In this document: positions 23,758 to 36,571 of the stretch, in pieces
Layout: each line of letters starts with the position of its first letter
Numbering within the stretch: position 1 is the first letter of the stretch
Source: Puccinia triticina
Taxonomy: Eukaryota; Basidiomycota; Pucciniomycetes; Pucciniales; Pucciniaceae
DNA: 64,000 nucleotides
Direction of reading: 5' to 3'
Assembly: GCF_026914185.1 (NCBI RefSeq)
Contig: NC_070569.1
Coordinates: 5,084,001 to 5,148,000, forward strand
Program-made: the position numbers and the translations under genes
Notes under the pieces: generated by a model
Told to the model about the DNA's origin: nothing
What the model saw: only the letters and a program-made list of their open reading frames with translations
Databases searched by the model: none

Positions 23758-24924
23758 GAAGAAACTTGCTTTCCCTCCGGTATAGTCCTCAAGGCCAATA
23801 CCGGTTCATCATCCTTATGTCTAGGCCTGCAAAACCCGGCGACCATTAACACAAGAAAACTGAATTTAATGCCGCTATCTTCCCGTCTTAACATGGAGTC
23901 TTTGTAATTCTAGTAATTTTGTCGATAGATGTACCCCTCCAACCAACCATAGAGCCTCGCCTGAATAACCAGCGCCAATAAAAAACAGAAACTCCCCCCA
24001 CCCTGAATGAAAAGCTTAAGTAAAAGGATTTGTTCTTTTGTATCTAGCCTCTCTTTGATCACCTTCGCTTTGTAAATTTCTCTAACTTCATATGACGAGA
24101 AGGACATAGGAATAATAAGCATTTAACCGGCGCGTACTTAATTCACACACCCCATTACCAAATATGAATTGCAGAAGTAGCGCTATACCATCTGAAATAT
24201 GACCCGCCGTGGTTCCTGAGAGCATGGTCATAATGGTGAATAATATGGCGCAAGTTTCTTATGACGCAGGCTCACTTGGCGAGCTCAACTTGCAGTTCGC
24301 AGTCAGCCGGGGAAGAGAGACTTTCCACAACTCCCTTCCTCACAGCAGGTCGCGCTTCCTGCCAGCGGGAGACGCGACTTGTGAGTTATGTTGAGTTCGA
24401 TTTAATCCGTGATCCCATGATACGACAATTCTCAGTCCACCGCGTTTCATTGCCTCTTGATGAAAAGCAACAAGTCTGCTGAGCAATGTTCCTCAGTTGC
24501 TTATAATTATCCCCAAATGCACCCCGGGCATTTGGTCACTGGCAGGACTTTCTGAACGGGGAGGAAAGTGAAAATGCTTTTCTTTCAAGAACGCTGGACA
24601 AAAGGAGATGATTTTGCTCCACTAGCTTCCCACTTAGAAATGCTTGATGTATTGGAGCTCGCAGGAAGCGACATTTTGTTATGCGGGAACTTTACCAAGA
24701 CGAAATGCTTCCGCGAAAATGCCACTGCTACCTGCCTCCCTGCTGATGGGGGAGCTCAGCCTGGCCGAAGGAGGGGAGACATATAAGAAGCCGATTCACT
24801 TCGGTGTGGCTAGAACCTCATCATTACGGCAGGCACCGATACGACCAACATCCTCCTCTTCCCTCACTCTTCAAGCCTTCGAATAGCTCACAGTCAAACA
24901 AACCAAAAACTTATTTGTCCGAAA
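23758..24924. other. Intergenic between lysophospholipase and RING gene
   Basis: No recognisable coding region or repeat. A short C-rich stretch near 24525 (CCCCGGGCATTTGG) and a CAAACAAACC leader just before 24925 are visible. It should contain the promoter of the RING gene, but no TATA box can be assigned. Confidence 0.4.
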
Positions 24925-25929
24925 ATGAACAATCAACCAAGCCCTAGTGACGTGACTGAGAGCATTTCAGGAGAAGTCCCTGGTGGCCCCTCCGCTGTTC
25001 GAGGATCTCCCATATCACTTACTCAAGAGAGCCCTGCCCACAATGTCGACCGGGCTGAGGCAGCTGCCGCGCCGGGGCCTTCTCGCGCCCGTGCTGACCC
25101 ACACCTCACGGCGATACCTGTTGACATTGAGGCGGCCTTTCGCAATGTTATCCGGGAACCTGATGAACCGACCGTCGGACGAATTGTATATACAATAGAC
25201 GAGAACATGAACGCCACAGCTCACATTGAAACAGAGGAAGACGTTGCTCTTTACAGACAGAATTTGGAACGGCAGGCACGAGCCCAGGCAGCAGCACAGC
25301 CCGCCCCAATCGTGCTGCCGGACTTTGGAAACTTGGACCCGATCCAGGAAGTTCTCGAGAACATGACCCCTGAGCAGCAAGTCATCATCAGAGGCTTCTT
25401 CACTAACATGAACAATGCCTTCCGCGAGCTTGCCGTCAGCCCTCACCGACCACCCTTGACCGCTGAAGAGATCAATCAGAATTTCGGTGATGTTCAAGCG
25501 TTTGATGATACCATGGAGGCCCTCGACCAATTTGACCGCGCCCGCGTTGAAGAATTTCTCTCTGACTTACAGCAAGCGCTCATAGAACTGAATTACCACC
25601 CCGAACGCACCGCTGAGAGGATTCGGCATGTCGAGGACCTATTAAACCGCATTCAAGCTGCTTTGCCACCTGCAAACCCTGGTGATGATTCCTCCGAATG
25701 CCCAATCTGCTTTACTTCCTATCACCCTGGTGATCGCAACGTTATCCTTCCATGCCATCCGTCGCACCACTTCCATCGTAGATGCATTCAAGTGAGTCTT
25801 TTTCTCTCTACCTCTGGTCCCCAAAAGCAAATGACTTATGCGTATCTCATTCTTTCAACTTTGTAGAACTGGTTGCTTGAGAACAACAATTGTCCTCTCT
25901 GCCGCACGGAGGTTACATTTCCCCGCTGA
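24925..25929 (+). CDS. RING-H2 E3 ubiquitin ligase
   Basis: Two exons, 24925-25791 and 25867-25929, join in phase 0 across a 75-nt intron (GTGAGT ... TTGTAG), giving a 309-residue protein. The RING is split by the intron: ECPICFTSYHPGDRN and LPCHPSHHFHRRCIQ on exon 1, NWLLENNNCPLCRTEV on exon 2. This completes the Cys/His pattern for two zinc ions right at the C-terminus. Residues 1-245 are acidic and Pro/Ala-rich without a recognisable domain, with likely helices near 110-230. No membrane segment is seen. Its role as an E2-dependent ligase is inferred from the RING; the substrate is unknown. Confidence 0.85.
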
Positions 25930-28483
25930 TACAGCTCGAGGAATCAAGCCTCCCGTTCCCATAATGATCTTACTTAATCTAGCCGTAAGTTGGAAGCTTT
26001 CTCCTACTCTGTCATTCTAATTTTCAGTCATCACCCTAGCAATTTGGCGGTTACTGCAATGAATTTATATTGTGAGAGTTGAATTCTTTATGAAAAATTG
26101 CCAAAGAGGAAACCCCCACGGTCTTCATAATAATCTACTATGTATAATCCCCAACAAGTGAGTATAATCAAGCCTCGAGGAAGAACTGAGTCAAAGACTA
26201 GATCTGATACCAGCGGCAGCTAAACCCATAGAAATTTACATGCATAAGAGGACCATATCAATCTTATTTGAAGCCACTACAGTTGCGGTGCCCATAGAGC
26301 TGCAGGAAACATGAGGCTACGCAGCCTGGGATTTTTCCAAAAGAAATTCCGGGGCCCAGGGTTTTTCTGATATTTCCTTAATTTCCCAAGTGTAGATACT
26401 CTGCAGAGGATCTAGTGGGCAAAAGGAGAGCTATTCATACATGTATACAAGCCCCTACCATCAGAAGCTGGCTTAACTACACCGGAGTTCTAAGCTTGTT
26501 GATCAGTTAGTTCTTGTCATGAGGAAACCTTACAAATTAGAACTGGAATATACACACAACTCTTGACTGCTATTTTCCACGTGGCAGAATAACTACTCTC
26601 CAGTCAACCAGCCCAGGATAGCGAAGAGGAACAACTGATAATATAGTTTGAGTTGAATGATAAAAATGGATATGAGTTTGTGTCTAGATTTGAGGAGGAA
26701 CAAATCTCAAAGGAACTATCAGATCCCAAAAATCTCATTACTATGTGGCCAATGTTCACTGGTGCGGCACCCTCAGATAAATTGTCATACAATTCAGAAA
26801 ACCCCACCGTGACCTTCATATTTAGCTGCATGAGTATTTCTACACTAGGTATTTCTGCCTCACTCAAGAACAATTTGCAGAAGCTGCATCAAATCATATC
26901 AAACCTCAAGGTATTGCTGGCCATTGATGCAATGTGGACGCTTGTGGAGCTAGAAACAAACAGTCTCCCAAGGTTCTCATACTTTTGCATTCTTCATCAA
27001 GCTTTAACCAAGATACCAACCTCATGTATTCTTTGTGTAAGCGTCCGGTGGACCCTCACTTGTGATGATGTGGAAATGGCTCAGGCTCAGCCTCAGGGGC
27101 AAGGCAGAAATTCCTGAAAGACTTTATAGTTCCAAACTTGGGAGGCTGTATTTTGTGTGTGATATAGCTGGGAGAGAGGAAAACTATCTCTTGGTAAGGA
27201 CAGTTAGATAGACTAAGAATGAAAAATAAGAAAGAGGCTCGCCTAGCTGGGAGAGAGGAAACCTCGCTTACGGAGTAGGGAAGCAGAGGGTGAAGTATAT
27301 GTACTCGCCCGCGCGGGGGGTCACTTAATCCCAGCATGACTCTTTGTGCGCCTGAGTCACGAGTGGTTCACATATTTCCTCCTTGAAGGAAGTCTCCCAC
27401 ACGCGCGGGGGACATCCTTCAAGGATTTGTTACAGCCCAAACTTAACACAGCTGCTCCTGTGGAGGAACTTGATATTTTAAGAAAATTCCCCTTTTTTCA
27501 GTAATCTCTCATTTTCTCCTTCATCTTACCAGCTTTTTCCTCATTTTTTCCATAATGAAAGGTCTCCATGTTGCGGAGGGAACCACAGCTTCAAAAGATT
27601 CATCATCTGGTTTCCTGATGCTGTAATCCAAGCAAAAATACATTCAACTTCCTCCAAAAAACTGTTTTTGCCTATATATCATATTGGCACCTTCCACTCA
27701 GAGTCAAAGGTTCCCCCAGAACAGCCCAAGACATGGGAGTAATTGCTATCACTGTGATGGCTTCCCTCTTTTCCAAATTTATGTTGAGGAAGCAGAATCC
27801 AAAGGATATTCAACACATACAATTCCTAATGCCGCAGAGATCACCATTAAAAGTTACTATGCCCTCCATGTATCCCCCTATTCCCCAAACAACCATTGTT
27901 TTCTTTGATGAGTTTTACCGATGTTGAAACTGATACAATACATTTATTGTATCTGTCTTGGCAATAAACAGTTTTCCAAAACTGTGTATTGTATTTGAAG
28001 CGAGATATTACAGAATACAATACAATACAGACACATGCATTTTCTCCAATACACAATGAAATAGACTGTATTGGGCAGCTCAATAATCTTTTAAATAATA
28101 ATTGCTATTGTATTGGATAACAGATACACAAAAAATACATGCATTTTGATACAATACCACATGATACATGATACATGTAAAGTATTAGTTTCACCATTGG
28201 TTTTACCATTCAGCCACAGATCTTTGCATCTGAAAGGTTTAACTCCAATTTATCTCAAGTCATCTTTCTCAGTTCTTGTAAATTTCACCATTTTTCAAAA
28301 GAATAATCAGAAAATATCCATCTCAGTTTTCTCTCTCCACGGTTGCTAACTACTTCCTTGTAAAGGTTGAAGATGGATTGATTTAATGCATCAACATCCT
28401 CACTGTCACCCTGCAACAATGATTCATATGCTTGGGGAATGCTGGGAATCTGACTAGTCAAATTATCTTGTTGCAGGCAATTA
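25930..28483. other. Intergenic, mostly unassigned repeats
   Basis: An open frame at 26653-27114 (plus, 154 codons) has no recognised domain and is probably not a gene. AGCTGGGAGAGAGGAAA occurs twice (about 27168 and 27246). A hairpin lies at 27382-27428 (CCTTGAAGG ... CCTTCAAGG around ACGCGCGG). The GTATTG-rich tract is listed separately. Confidence 0.35.
27930..28175. repeat. Palindromic GATACAATACA tract (copy A)
   Basis: At least ten half-sites related to TGTATTGTATC or GATACAATACA occur in both orientations at irregular spacing, mixed with ATGCATTTTG. Similar tracts lie at 34370-34612 and 53400-53590. The irregular spacing argues against a simple microsatellite. Confidence 0.55.
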
Positions 28484-28659
28484 TGGTGTTCAAAGTTGGT
28501 TTGCATAGTTTTATGCATGCATAAATCATAAAATCATGAAATCTTTTTTGCAGGGGATATAACTATCTGATTATGTAATACAAAATTTCCTCACCACATA
28601 TTTTTATGATTTTATGATTTATGCATGCATAAAATTATGCAAACCAACTTTGAACACCA
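28484..28659. mobile_element. TA-target MITE with 56-bp terminal inverted repeats
   Basis: A 176-bp element flanked by TA (28482-28483, 28660-28661). The termini TGGTGTTCAAAGTTGGTTTG continue for about 56 bp with one mismatch seen, through ATGCATGCATAAATCATAAA. The long inverted repeats leave only about 60 bp of centre. It shares the TGGTGTTCAAAG end with the MITEs at 1619, 33246 and 54843. Confidence 0.8.
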
Positions 28660-28661
28660 TA

Positions 28662-31600
28662 AATGCCCAAAGCCATGTTGACTTCCCAGACCAACATTCC
28701 ATATGGGTGCTCAGTTATTACATAGATTGGATTTCTTATGTGCCTTAACTGAAAATGAGGAAAAAAAACCAGGACCTTGGTAAAATAGAACCTCAGCACA
28801 AAGAAAAGCTCTTGACTAAAGGACAAATATTTTGGGACTACTTTGTACAGATTACATAGAGCAACTCCACCACCAGAGCTTTCAGTGGTGCTAAAAAATT
28901 GCCATGCTTAGATCCTGAGAAGATGCAGCCTGCTGCAGCATCCACCACACAATAGGTATCCTGAGAGCTAAACTTGGCTTTCACCAAGCACCAAGCGCCC
29001 CTACTTGAGGCAACAATGAAAAGGATACACTACATAGAGTGTAGATGGTAAACAATCTAAAGCTCAAAAGTTTTCCTGAGAACCTTTTGCTGAGTGCAGA
29101 AGGGATGTATGAGGGAACCTCTGCCTTTCCTGGGTCACTAGACACTGAAAAAGCCAACCAATCTCAGATTGGCAGGTTTAATGTAGTGATGGTGAAGTGT
29201 TAACAAAAGATACCTGTTGCTATGAAGTGGGTGCGCTGAATTTGCTAAAAATTTCTTATGAGTGAGGAGTCTGGACTTCAAACAGGGGATATTTGGCCAA
29301 AGAGGACCCCTTAGAGAGTTGTGTTATGTAAATGGAAGTGTTGTGTACAGTATACTTGTTATTTTGTGTGTGATTGTTGTGATGTATGTAAAACCAAAAT
29401 ATGGAGTGGCTGATATATTGTGGAGCAAGAAGTTGTGTACTAGCTATAGGGGAAACTGAGGGCAGGTAGTCTGCTTGGGGAAAAGTTACAACAGGGGAGG
29501 AGAGCCTCCTTTTATAGATAACAGTGAGGGATTTTAGCTCCAGAGGAGTACTATATGAGGGATTTTAGCTAAATACATGAGGGGTTTTGGCTAGTACATA
29601 TACTTCATGGGTGAATGTGATTGGTCAGGACTATACATGCATTTATGGGATGTGATCTGCAGGCTGAGTCAGAGATTGTGATTTTTCAGGACTGTATGTA
29701 AGTGTAGTCATGCTGTAACCGGTGTGGTGATTTATATAGGCAAGCGTTTTAGAATATTGGCTCACCGCAGCATGCACAGGAATGCAGTGGGGCGGCTGAG
29801 CAAATGCTCAGCCTACATATCCAAACAAGACAATAAGCAGGTGTGCTTATGCGTCCTGTATGTAGGCTGAGGGAAAACCTTGAATGTACTGCTAACAAAA
29901 GCACATGGAAAGTCGGCAAGCAGGCAAGCGGCGGGACCAGGGAAGCAGAACGGATGCAAGGGAACCGGGGTTTGAGCCACGCTCCAGGCGCGCGGACTTA
30001 GCGGAACGGTTGTAGTAGGAATTTGGCGGGACTTTTGGATGGACTGGCACCATGTGAACTGGCGCAGCAGAAGCAGATGAGATTGGTGCGGACGCGCCAG
30101 GTAGACTGGGATCGGAGGCTAGTCAGAGGGTGCGGGAGAACAAGGGTTGGAGAGGTACTAGACTGGGAAGCAATGCATGCGGAGTTTTGGCAAGTGCAGG
30201 AAAGGAAGGACACGGGCGGCGTCAGCTGGGTGCGGAGTTATGCAGGTAGAGGGAGTGGAGGAATAGGGACTTTTTGGGGGCTTTTCTCTCACTTCTTCTT
30301 CTATACTCACTGAAAAATTTACTGTAGTTACTCCTATTTGTACAGGACTTTTTGCATATTACTATACTCGGAGCGCCACTTCTTATCAGGTGTCACACTT
30401 TGATTTTGACACTGGGTCACCTGCTTTTGCTATGCAGCAAAAATCCACTAGCACATGCAGCCGCACATGCAGAAGTGCCTGCATGTATACACTGTATGTA
30501 AGTAAGTAATGATGTAGCTGTATGTGGTGTGTTGTGTATGTAACTATGTATGTAACAATGTGTGTAAACTAAGGTTGTAAATTTGGTTTTTGTAACTGAT
30601 TTAGGTTGTAAGGGGTGTTGTAAGCAAAAGTGTATCAGCTGCACTGCACACTTTTTGATTTTCCTGAGAAAAAAAAATCAAAAAATAGCACGCTGAAGAA
30701 GCAATCACGTAGCGGTCAGTGCTGCTTTTCTCTATGCCATGTGGGATCCAAAAAAAAAGGGGGGGGGGTTAAAACACATAAAAACACGTTCAGAACATAA
30801 AACTGTTCCGCTATCCTCTAATTTAGCGGGTAGCATAGCATATTTTTGCTTTTGCTGTGCTTTTGCTAATGGCCCTGGGAGGGTAGCGGAAAATTTCTAC
30901 GAGTAGCAAATAGCACAGTGGTGTTCTTGCTGCGCTATTCTTTTTGGTCTGGCCACGTAGCGGTCAAGCGCTGCGCTACTCTAAAAGGCCTCTTTTTTTT
31001 AGTGTAGCACAGCGGATACACCGTTGTTTCTGGCCACACCATTTTGCATGGTGTGATTAATTGTTTTACAGAACAAAATCTGCAAAATATTGCAGAACTT
31101 CTTTCTACGTACATATTTTCCAAATTCTTTGGTGCGCTGAGTGTCCCTTGAATTCCTTTCTTGTGACTGACATGTTCCTTGCTTCACTGTGTATTCCACA
31201 TCTTGCACTGTACAGAATCTGAAATAAGTGATGTTACAACTCTGATTGCAATTCAGGCAGAAGGGTTGAGGATGTGTAAAATATGTAGAAAGATGGTGAC
31301 AGCTTTGGCAGTCCCAGTAATGAAAACTAGAGCAAAAATGTTTTTGACAATCAGCTGCAAGATTGATTTTAAAAAAGTCCATACTAAAACTAGGGCTAAT
31401 TCTCTACTTGGCTCCTGCTGGGTCAACATAGCACGTCATTCCCTCCTTCTGAGATTGCTTTGCTCCCCCAAGGAGGGAATAAGCTAACTACTCTTGAAGT
31501 ACTCACAAGGTTTGGCAGCTCTGTTTATAAAGCTTAGGGCTAAAAACCCGTCAAAATAAGGGTTTTGGGCCCTAGCACTATAACTGTGCTGATGTAAACA

Positions 31601-33120
31601 CTGGTAATTTAAATTACCAAGCTTGTTACGTGGCAAATATGGCCACTACAAGGGTTTAAACACTCTGTAACAGAGGAAGGATTAATTATTTAATTAATAA
31701 TATGTAATTATTAATTACAGGGAATTAATTTGGTGTAAAAGTAGGGGGTAAGCGCTTAAACTGATTGGCTGCTTGACAGAGGCGGAGGTCTTACAGCAAC
31801 TACTTATAAGGATATATCTTTAAATATGCTAATAAGGTATTTTTGATGATTTAAAGGGTTTAATCCAGGGGATTTTGCGTGCTTGGGATGGTTTAAAAGG
31901 AAAAGAGGCTACAATAGTAGCAGGGGAGAATATTCACGGCAAACTTACGGTTTATGGGTGGTGAATGGTCTGGGGGATCTTTTCCTGAGGGCCAAATAGG
32001 CCTCTATTTATAGAGGGGACTTCAGTGGGCGCAACCACTAAGTCCTTTTCTCCCTATGGGAGTATCCTGAGATGTAGCCGTGAACAAGGCTTGGCTGTGG
32101 GAAATTTATTTGTATTATAATAGGGGGTTTCAAAGTAGACCTGCGCGTGCATGCAGGTCACTTTGCATGACCCAGTTTTGCGGGGAGACTGAAAGTCGAC
32201 GTTCAACATTTGAGTTGAACGCCGGCTTGCCTTGCCTTGCAAGTGGCATGCGTGGGTCTACTTTGAATCCCGCTAATAGACTAATTTCCCTGACTCTGTC
32301 ACATGACATATTTATAACCAATTTTCATGTGAAAGAGCTTCAGTAGAAGTCTACATAATGCTTTCACGGGTTATTTTTACACAAGTAATATTACTCTTTA
32401 ATGTACAACAGTTTATTTTTATGTACTTTGTTTATTTTACTAATTTTTTGTATGTAATACCATTTTTGGGCGCTTTCTGGGGCCAATTCTTATTTATAAA
32501 ATTAGTACATGAAGGAATAGGAATAAGGGGTTACTTTGATTGGGTGACCCCCCTTAATTTATGATGAGAAATCTGATTCTGCAATAATAATTCACTAATT
32601 ATTATTATTTACTAAGTTATTGCAGTCTTTTGGATACTTGATGTATCTCTAAGGCTGACAAGGTTGCTTGGTTGGGACATGTGGCTGACATGTTGTTGTC
32701 ACCTATCTTGGTTTCATATTGTGCCCTTGGGATTTTGTTGTTTTTTTCTCCTGATGTGATGAGACCAGCAAATGTGGCTCTATGTTTGGAGGGATGAAAC
32801 AGTGACTTACCTTGCATTGCATCAAAGCCCGTTTCTCCCCTGTGAAGCTTTGCAGTGTGCACTTTGCTCATCATGCACTGTAATCTAACACTTCTGATGG
32901 TTGATGGCCTGGCCAAACTGCTTGACAGGCGGGCAAGATGTGTTGTGTGTTTTTCAGGAAGCTCCCCAGAATTTTCTTCTCCCCTCTTTTTTACAAAGCC
33001 TTCCAAGATATGAAAAGACAACAGATCTCAACCACACAGATGGTCTTCCAAGAAAAATTGCCCACAGCTACAGACATTGTTGGCGGCTGAGTTTTCCTCA
33101 TAATTGTACTTACAACTAAT
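28662..33120. other. Unassigned repeat-like intergenic region
   Basis: No gene is recognised. Visible items: a 29490-29600 stretch with CCTCCTTTTATAGA and three GAGGG(A/G)TTTT units, resembling 36085-36165; a CAGCCTACATA inverted pair near 29810 and 29870; a GC-rich stretch 29920-30260; AT-rich TTAATTATTAATTA near 31680-31730; and CTATTTATAGAGGGG at 32013, which may be an LTR-type TATA region. Fragments of old LTR elements are plausible but unproven. Confidence 0.3.
30690..31020. repeat. GTAGCG / GCGCTGCGCTA-rich element (copy A)
   Basis: It contains CACGTAGCGGTCA twice (30705 and 30954), GCGCTGCGCTACTCTAAAAG, GTAGCACAGCGG and many TAGCA/TGCTA pairs in both orientations. It resembles the hairpin element at 52767-53168 in motif content. 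Confidence 0.45.
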
Positions 33121-33506
33121 AGCCCGGTTCACGTTGGGCTTCGAACAGCAAGATTTTAATTAGAATCATGCGTGTATAATGTCAGCTCTTGCTGAAAGTT
33201 GGACTCACACAGCCATTCTTAAGCTTTTTAAGCTTACTTTATCTAGGGTGCTCAAAGTTGACTTGCATAAAATCATAACACCCTAAAATCATAAAATTCT
33301 GAGCTGAAAAAAATATGTACCGCCCAAACACTCAAATTACAGAAACATTTATAGAATGGTACATATGAAATCATCACTTGAAAGTTTTATGATTTTATGA
33401 TTTTATGTATTGAAAATTTTATGATTTCAACTTTGAACACCTTAATTATCAATCAGCAACACCAATTTTAGTCGGGGGCATAAAATGCCCCAACGTGAAC
33501 CGGGCT
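33121..33506. mobile_element. MITE with AGCCCGGTTCACGTTGGG ends, containing another MITE
   Basis: Terminal inverted repeats AGCCCGGTTCACGTTGGG are flanked by AAT (33118-33120, 33507-33509). The body carries the TA-target MITE at 33246-33442. Without it the element is about 190 bp. A 3-bp duplication suggests PIF/Harbinger or CACTA; the family is not settled. Confidence 0.7.
33246..33442. mobile_element. TA-target MITE (copy 3), nested
   Basis: Reverse-oriented relative to copies at 1619-1971 and 54843-55039, with the same CATTTATAGAATGGTACATA core. TA flanks at 33244-33245 and 33443-33444. Confidence 0.75.
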
Positions 33507-33700
33507 AATGGAAAATAAAATTATTAGAAGAGTTTTTATTTTATTCCTTGATTCTTACTATGGTTCTAATTTGGAGCCTGGGGTCCAGGTACCACCCTCT
33601 CAAGATGAGTACCCTGCGTATCTGGCTCCAACGCCGAGCACCCGCCAGGTATGGCCAAAAATTGAGCTACTAAGGCTCTGACGTGTGATTTTGGGAATTT

Positions 33701-34018
33701 GTGCTTTCTGATCACTGCCATAATCCAGAAATAGTCCCTAAATGTGCTTCAGAAGACATTGATTCAGACTCCAAAAACGAAAAGTCAACAAGTGAGTATG
33801 GTGCTGAAACCAAAATTTCTGGCAAGAAAAGTTGGGTTTGGCAGTATTTCAAGACATCAAAAATTGATGATGAGTCTTTCAACATTTTCCAGGTCAACAC
33901 AACACGTGCAAAAATGGCTCAAACTTTTGCAGTACCGGTATCCAGTGCTCCAACAGAAAGGGCATTTTTAGGCTGGTCAATACATTCAAGACTATACACA
34001 AAATTGAATGAAATTTAA
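33701..34018 (+). pseudogene. hAT transposase remnant (BED-like start fused to dimerisation tail)
   Basis: An open frame of about 105 codons contains KKSWVWQYFKTSKID, which resembles the start of a BED zinc finger, and shortly after FAVPVSSAPTERAF, which resembles the C-terminal hAT dimerisation motif. The catalytic core of several hundred residues that should lie between is missing. It is most likely an internally deleted copy. Expression is not indicated. Confidence 0.5.
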
Positions 34019-34369
34019 AACCCACAAGTAGCTCATATCCCTCAAAGACTGGCTTGCTGCAGCCATCATTGATGTTGATAACACACCTGTGGCACTATAA
34101 TTCTTTGGCTCTTAGCCAAAGAAAAATGTGCATTTTTATTTGGCTGAAAGCCTAAGGAGTGCTGGAGCTGGCCAGGCTGGCAGAGCTGAGTTCATAGGAA
34201 CCAAGCAACAAAACCTGGGCAGCACAACCAATGGTTGTTAGCCTGCTGCAAACCCCCTTACAGCAAGGTTGCTGGTTCAATTCCCACTGCCCCCATTCCC
34301 CATTTGGGGGTTAGGGGGTGGGTTTTAGGGGTTAGGGCTGTTTTATAAAAACACTTGGCAAGGTGTATA

Positions 34370-34612
34370 GTAAACTGTATCTGATATGTATCAGATATGT
34401 ATTGGTATGTATTGGATATGTATCCAATTCAAATATACCTTGTATTGCTATGTATTGGTACGTATTGGATACATTGGTGTGTATTGGTAAATGTTTGAGA
34501 CATAAATACAATGTATTGCTATTTTTTTGGATACAATGATACATTGTATTGCTTTGGATTGGATACAGCAATACATTGTATTGGTATGTATTGGATACAC
34601 CAATACAATGTA
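34370..34612. repeat. Palindromic GTATTGGATAC tract (copy B)
   Basis: Many TGTATTGG(T/A)TA and GGATACA units in both orientations, including TACAATGTATTGC and TGGATACACCAATACA. The neighbouring 34100-34170 and 34680-34735 segments both contain TTAGCCAAAGAAAAA, in a rough inverted arrangement around the tract, so the tract may be the core of a larger element. Confidence 0.5.
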
Positions 34613-35030
34613 TGCCAGCTCATCCAGCGTCAGCCAGCGTGCTAGCTCCAGTGGAGATGGCCCGGTCATCTCCGCTGTCCTTTTTAGCCAAAGAAAAAGG
34701 AATTATTTTCTTTGGCTAATAGCCAAAGGAAAAAAGGGACAAAACTCTGATATCATCAAATTACCAATATCTTAGTTTTTTCTGTATTTCTTGTTGTTCC
34801 AATCCCCCCTCCTTACACGCAATATAAAACAAGTCCTCCTTGAGTATTTCCCTGTCACATATCAGGGCAGGGAAAAGCTACTCTGAGCAGAGGATTGAAG
34901 AAATTTAATGCCTGTCCTCTGCTCCTCTCCTTTATAGATACCCAACCAGATACCTGGTTTCTTGGGTGTGACCCAACTTGACCCGGTATCTTGGGTGTGA
35001 CCCAACTTGACCCGGTATCCAGCTGGGTAG

Positions 35031-35246
35031 CACTGCCAGAATAATTGGCTGGGTTGAGTTTATCCCAGTCAAACTGGGATGAACTCAACCAATTTCAATT
35101 TGGTTCATCTCAACTGATGAAATATAAATCCAAGGTACCCCCCTTTGTTTTATATTTCATTGGATGAGATCAACCCATTTTTAATTGGTTGAGTGCATCC
35201 CAGTTAAACTGGGATGAATTCATCCCAGCCAAATATGCTGGCAGTG
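35031..35246. mobile_element. CACTA-like MITE with TAG duplication
   Basis: A 216-bp fold-back with ends CACTGCCAG and CTGGCAGTG, flanked by TAG (35028-35030, 35247-35249). The arms continue through TTGGCTGGG and CCCAG(T)TAAACTGGGATGA blocks. CACT-type termini with a 3-bp duplication fit the CACTA/EnSpm superfamily. Just upstream, 34960-35017 holds two tandem copies of a 29-base unit (TTGGGTGTGACCCAACTTG). Confidence 0.75.
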
Positions 35247-35249
35247 TAG

Positions 35250-36317
35250 CACTGGATTGGAACCCCAATTTTTACTTTCTCTTGCATACTTGTGCTTACA
35301 GAGTTCAGATCTTTATCACCTGCAGATTATTATGCTAAATATAAGGTTCATTGTGCAGTGCTGAAGATTAGTGGAAAGTAGTGGTACAGAGTGGTGTGGT
35401 GGTTGAGTTTGGCGCTGTGAGAACTCCTTTGGGACGGGTGGCAGTTCTGCGAGGGGGAAATACCAGTTATAATATTTCAAAGATGTAAGAATCTATTGCA
35501 ACTGTTACGGGTGGTTTGAAAGACCTGCCCCTCTATGATACTACACAAGAGCTATCACAACAAATTTATTTATTGTTGTGGCAAACTAATGATAGAGAAA
35601 ACTATGTGCAGCAGTCTCTTATCAGACCTAGATCAAACTTGAATTCAGCAGAAAGTGGATTTTGTATGGGAAATGGAGTTAGAGTGGTTTACAGCAGCCT
35701 TGAGTCAGATAATGGAAATGAGCCTAAACGTAAGATATGTTTTATATGGTTTGATATGTTTGTGATATGAAAGTGGAGATAAACTGATACAAGACTTCTG
35801 AGAGAACTGATGTTATATGTGAACTATTCAAAGTGTCTTTGCCCTCTTCCTTAACCTTCAGTTAAGAGCACAATGGGTTAAGATCACTTTGACTTGTTAA
35901 GAGCACAAGTGGGTGATGCTAGCTACTTGACTACTTAGAACTACTCTGAGGCATGAAAGATGTTGATGGGCAACTTGATTGAGATCACACTGCTGGATTT
36001 ATATTGTGGATGAGGCTTGTAACTCTGAGTGAGATGTGTGTTCTGGTTAGGATTGCCTGAGTGGCATGCTGAAAACTGAGGAGGGAAAATCTCCTCCTTT
36101 TATAGTAAAATGTGAGGGATTTTTGCTGGTGGGGATCCTTGTGAGGGATTTTTGCTGGTGTGACCATCACACAGGTGTCCATGTGGTGATGGTATCCACG
36201 TGGTTGTGGTGGTGGTGTCCATGTGGTGTCCACGTGGTGGTGTCCATGGCGCCTACACAATTATGGAGGTGTCCACAGGTGGAGCCATGCTGTGGTACGT
36301 GGGTGGAGCCAAACAAC
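35250..36317. other. Intergenic with GTCCA(C/T)GTGG minisatellite, left flank of Copia 2
   Basis: No gene is recognised. The segment at 36170-36250 is a degenerate array of GTCCATGTGGT / GTCCACGTGGT. The segment 36250-36317 carries a unit of about 60 bases (GGTGTCCACAGGTGGAGCC ... GGTGGAGCCAAACAAC) that continues on the far side of Copia 2 at 50950-51050. CCTCCTTTTATAGTAAAA near 36090 may be a promoter-like part of an old LTR. Confidence 0.45.
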
Positions 36318-36439
36318 TGAAGTGACTCAGGTGACAATGATGATAATAATCGCACTCACAGCCCGGACAGAGTCCGGGATGTGGAAGATACCGCGACTGC
36401 GGCGAGGCTCAGAGTGCGTAGCCCAATGGGGCTTCAACA
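36318..36439 (-). repeat. 3' LTR of Copia 2
   Basis: It is unusually short for an LTR. It contains the inverted pair CCCGGACAGAGTCCGGG and a GACTGCGGCGAGG stretch. TSD ACAAC on the left at 36313-36317. Confidence 0.9.
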
Positions 36440-36571
36440 CCCCCCCTCTTGCCGCAGGCCCGGTACTACCTACAAGTAAAATCAAAGAAAGAAGAAATAA
36501 AACAAGGAAACAATTGAAGAAGAAAAAAATAAAGACCAGAGAGGAACACTGACTCAGGGCGCAAAGAGGAA

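Noticed and set aside
26653..27114. 154-codon plus-strand frame as a gene
   Set aside because: No recognisable domain, no splice partners, and repeat-like neighbourhood.
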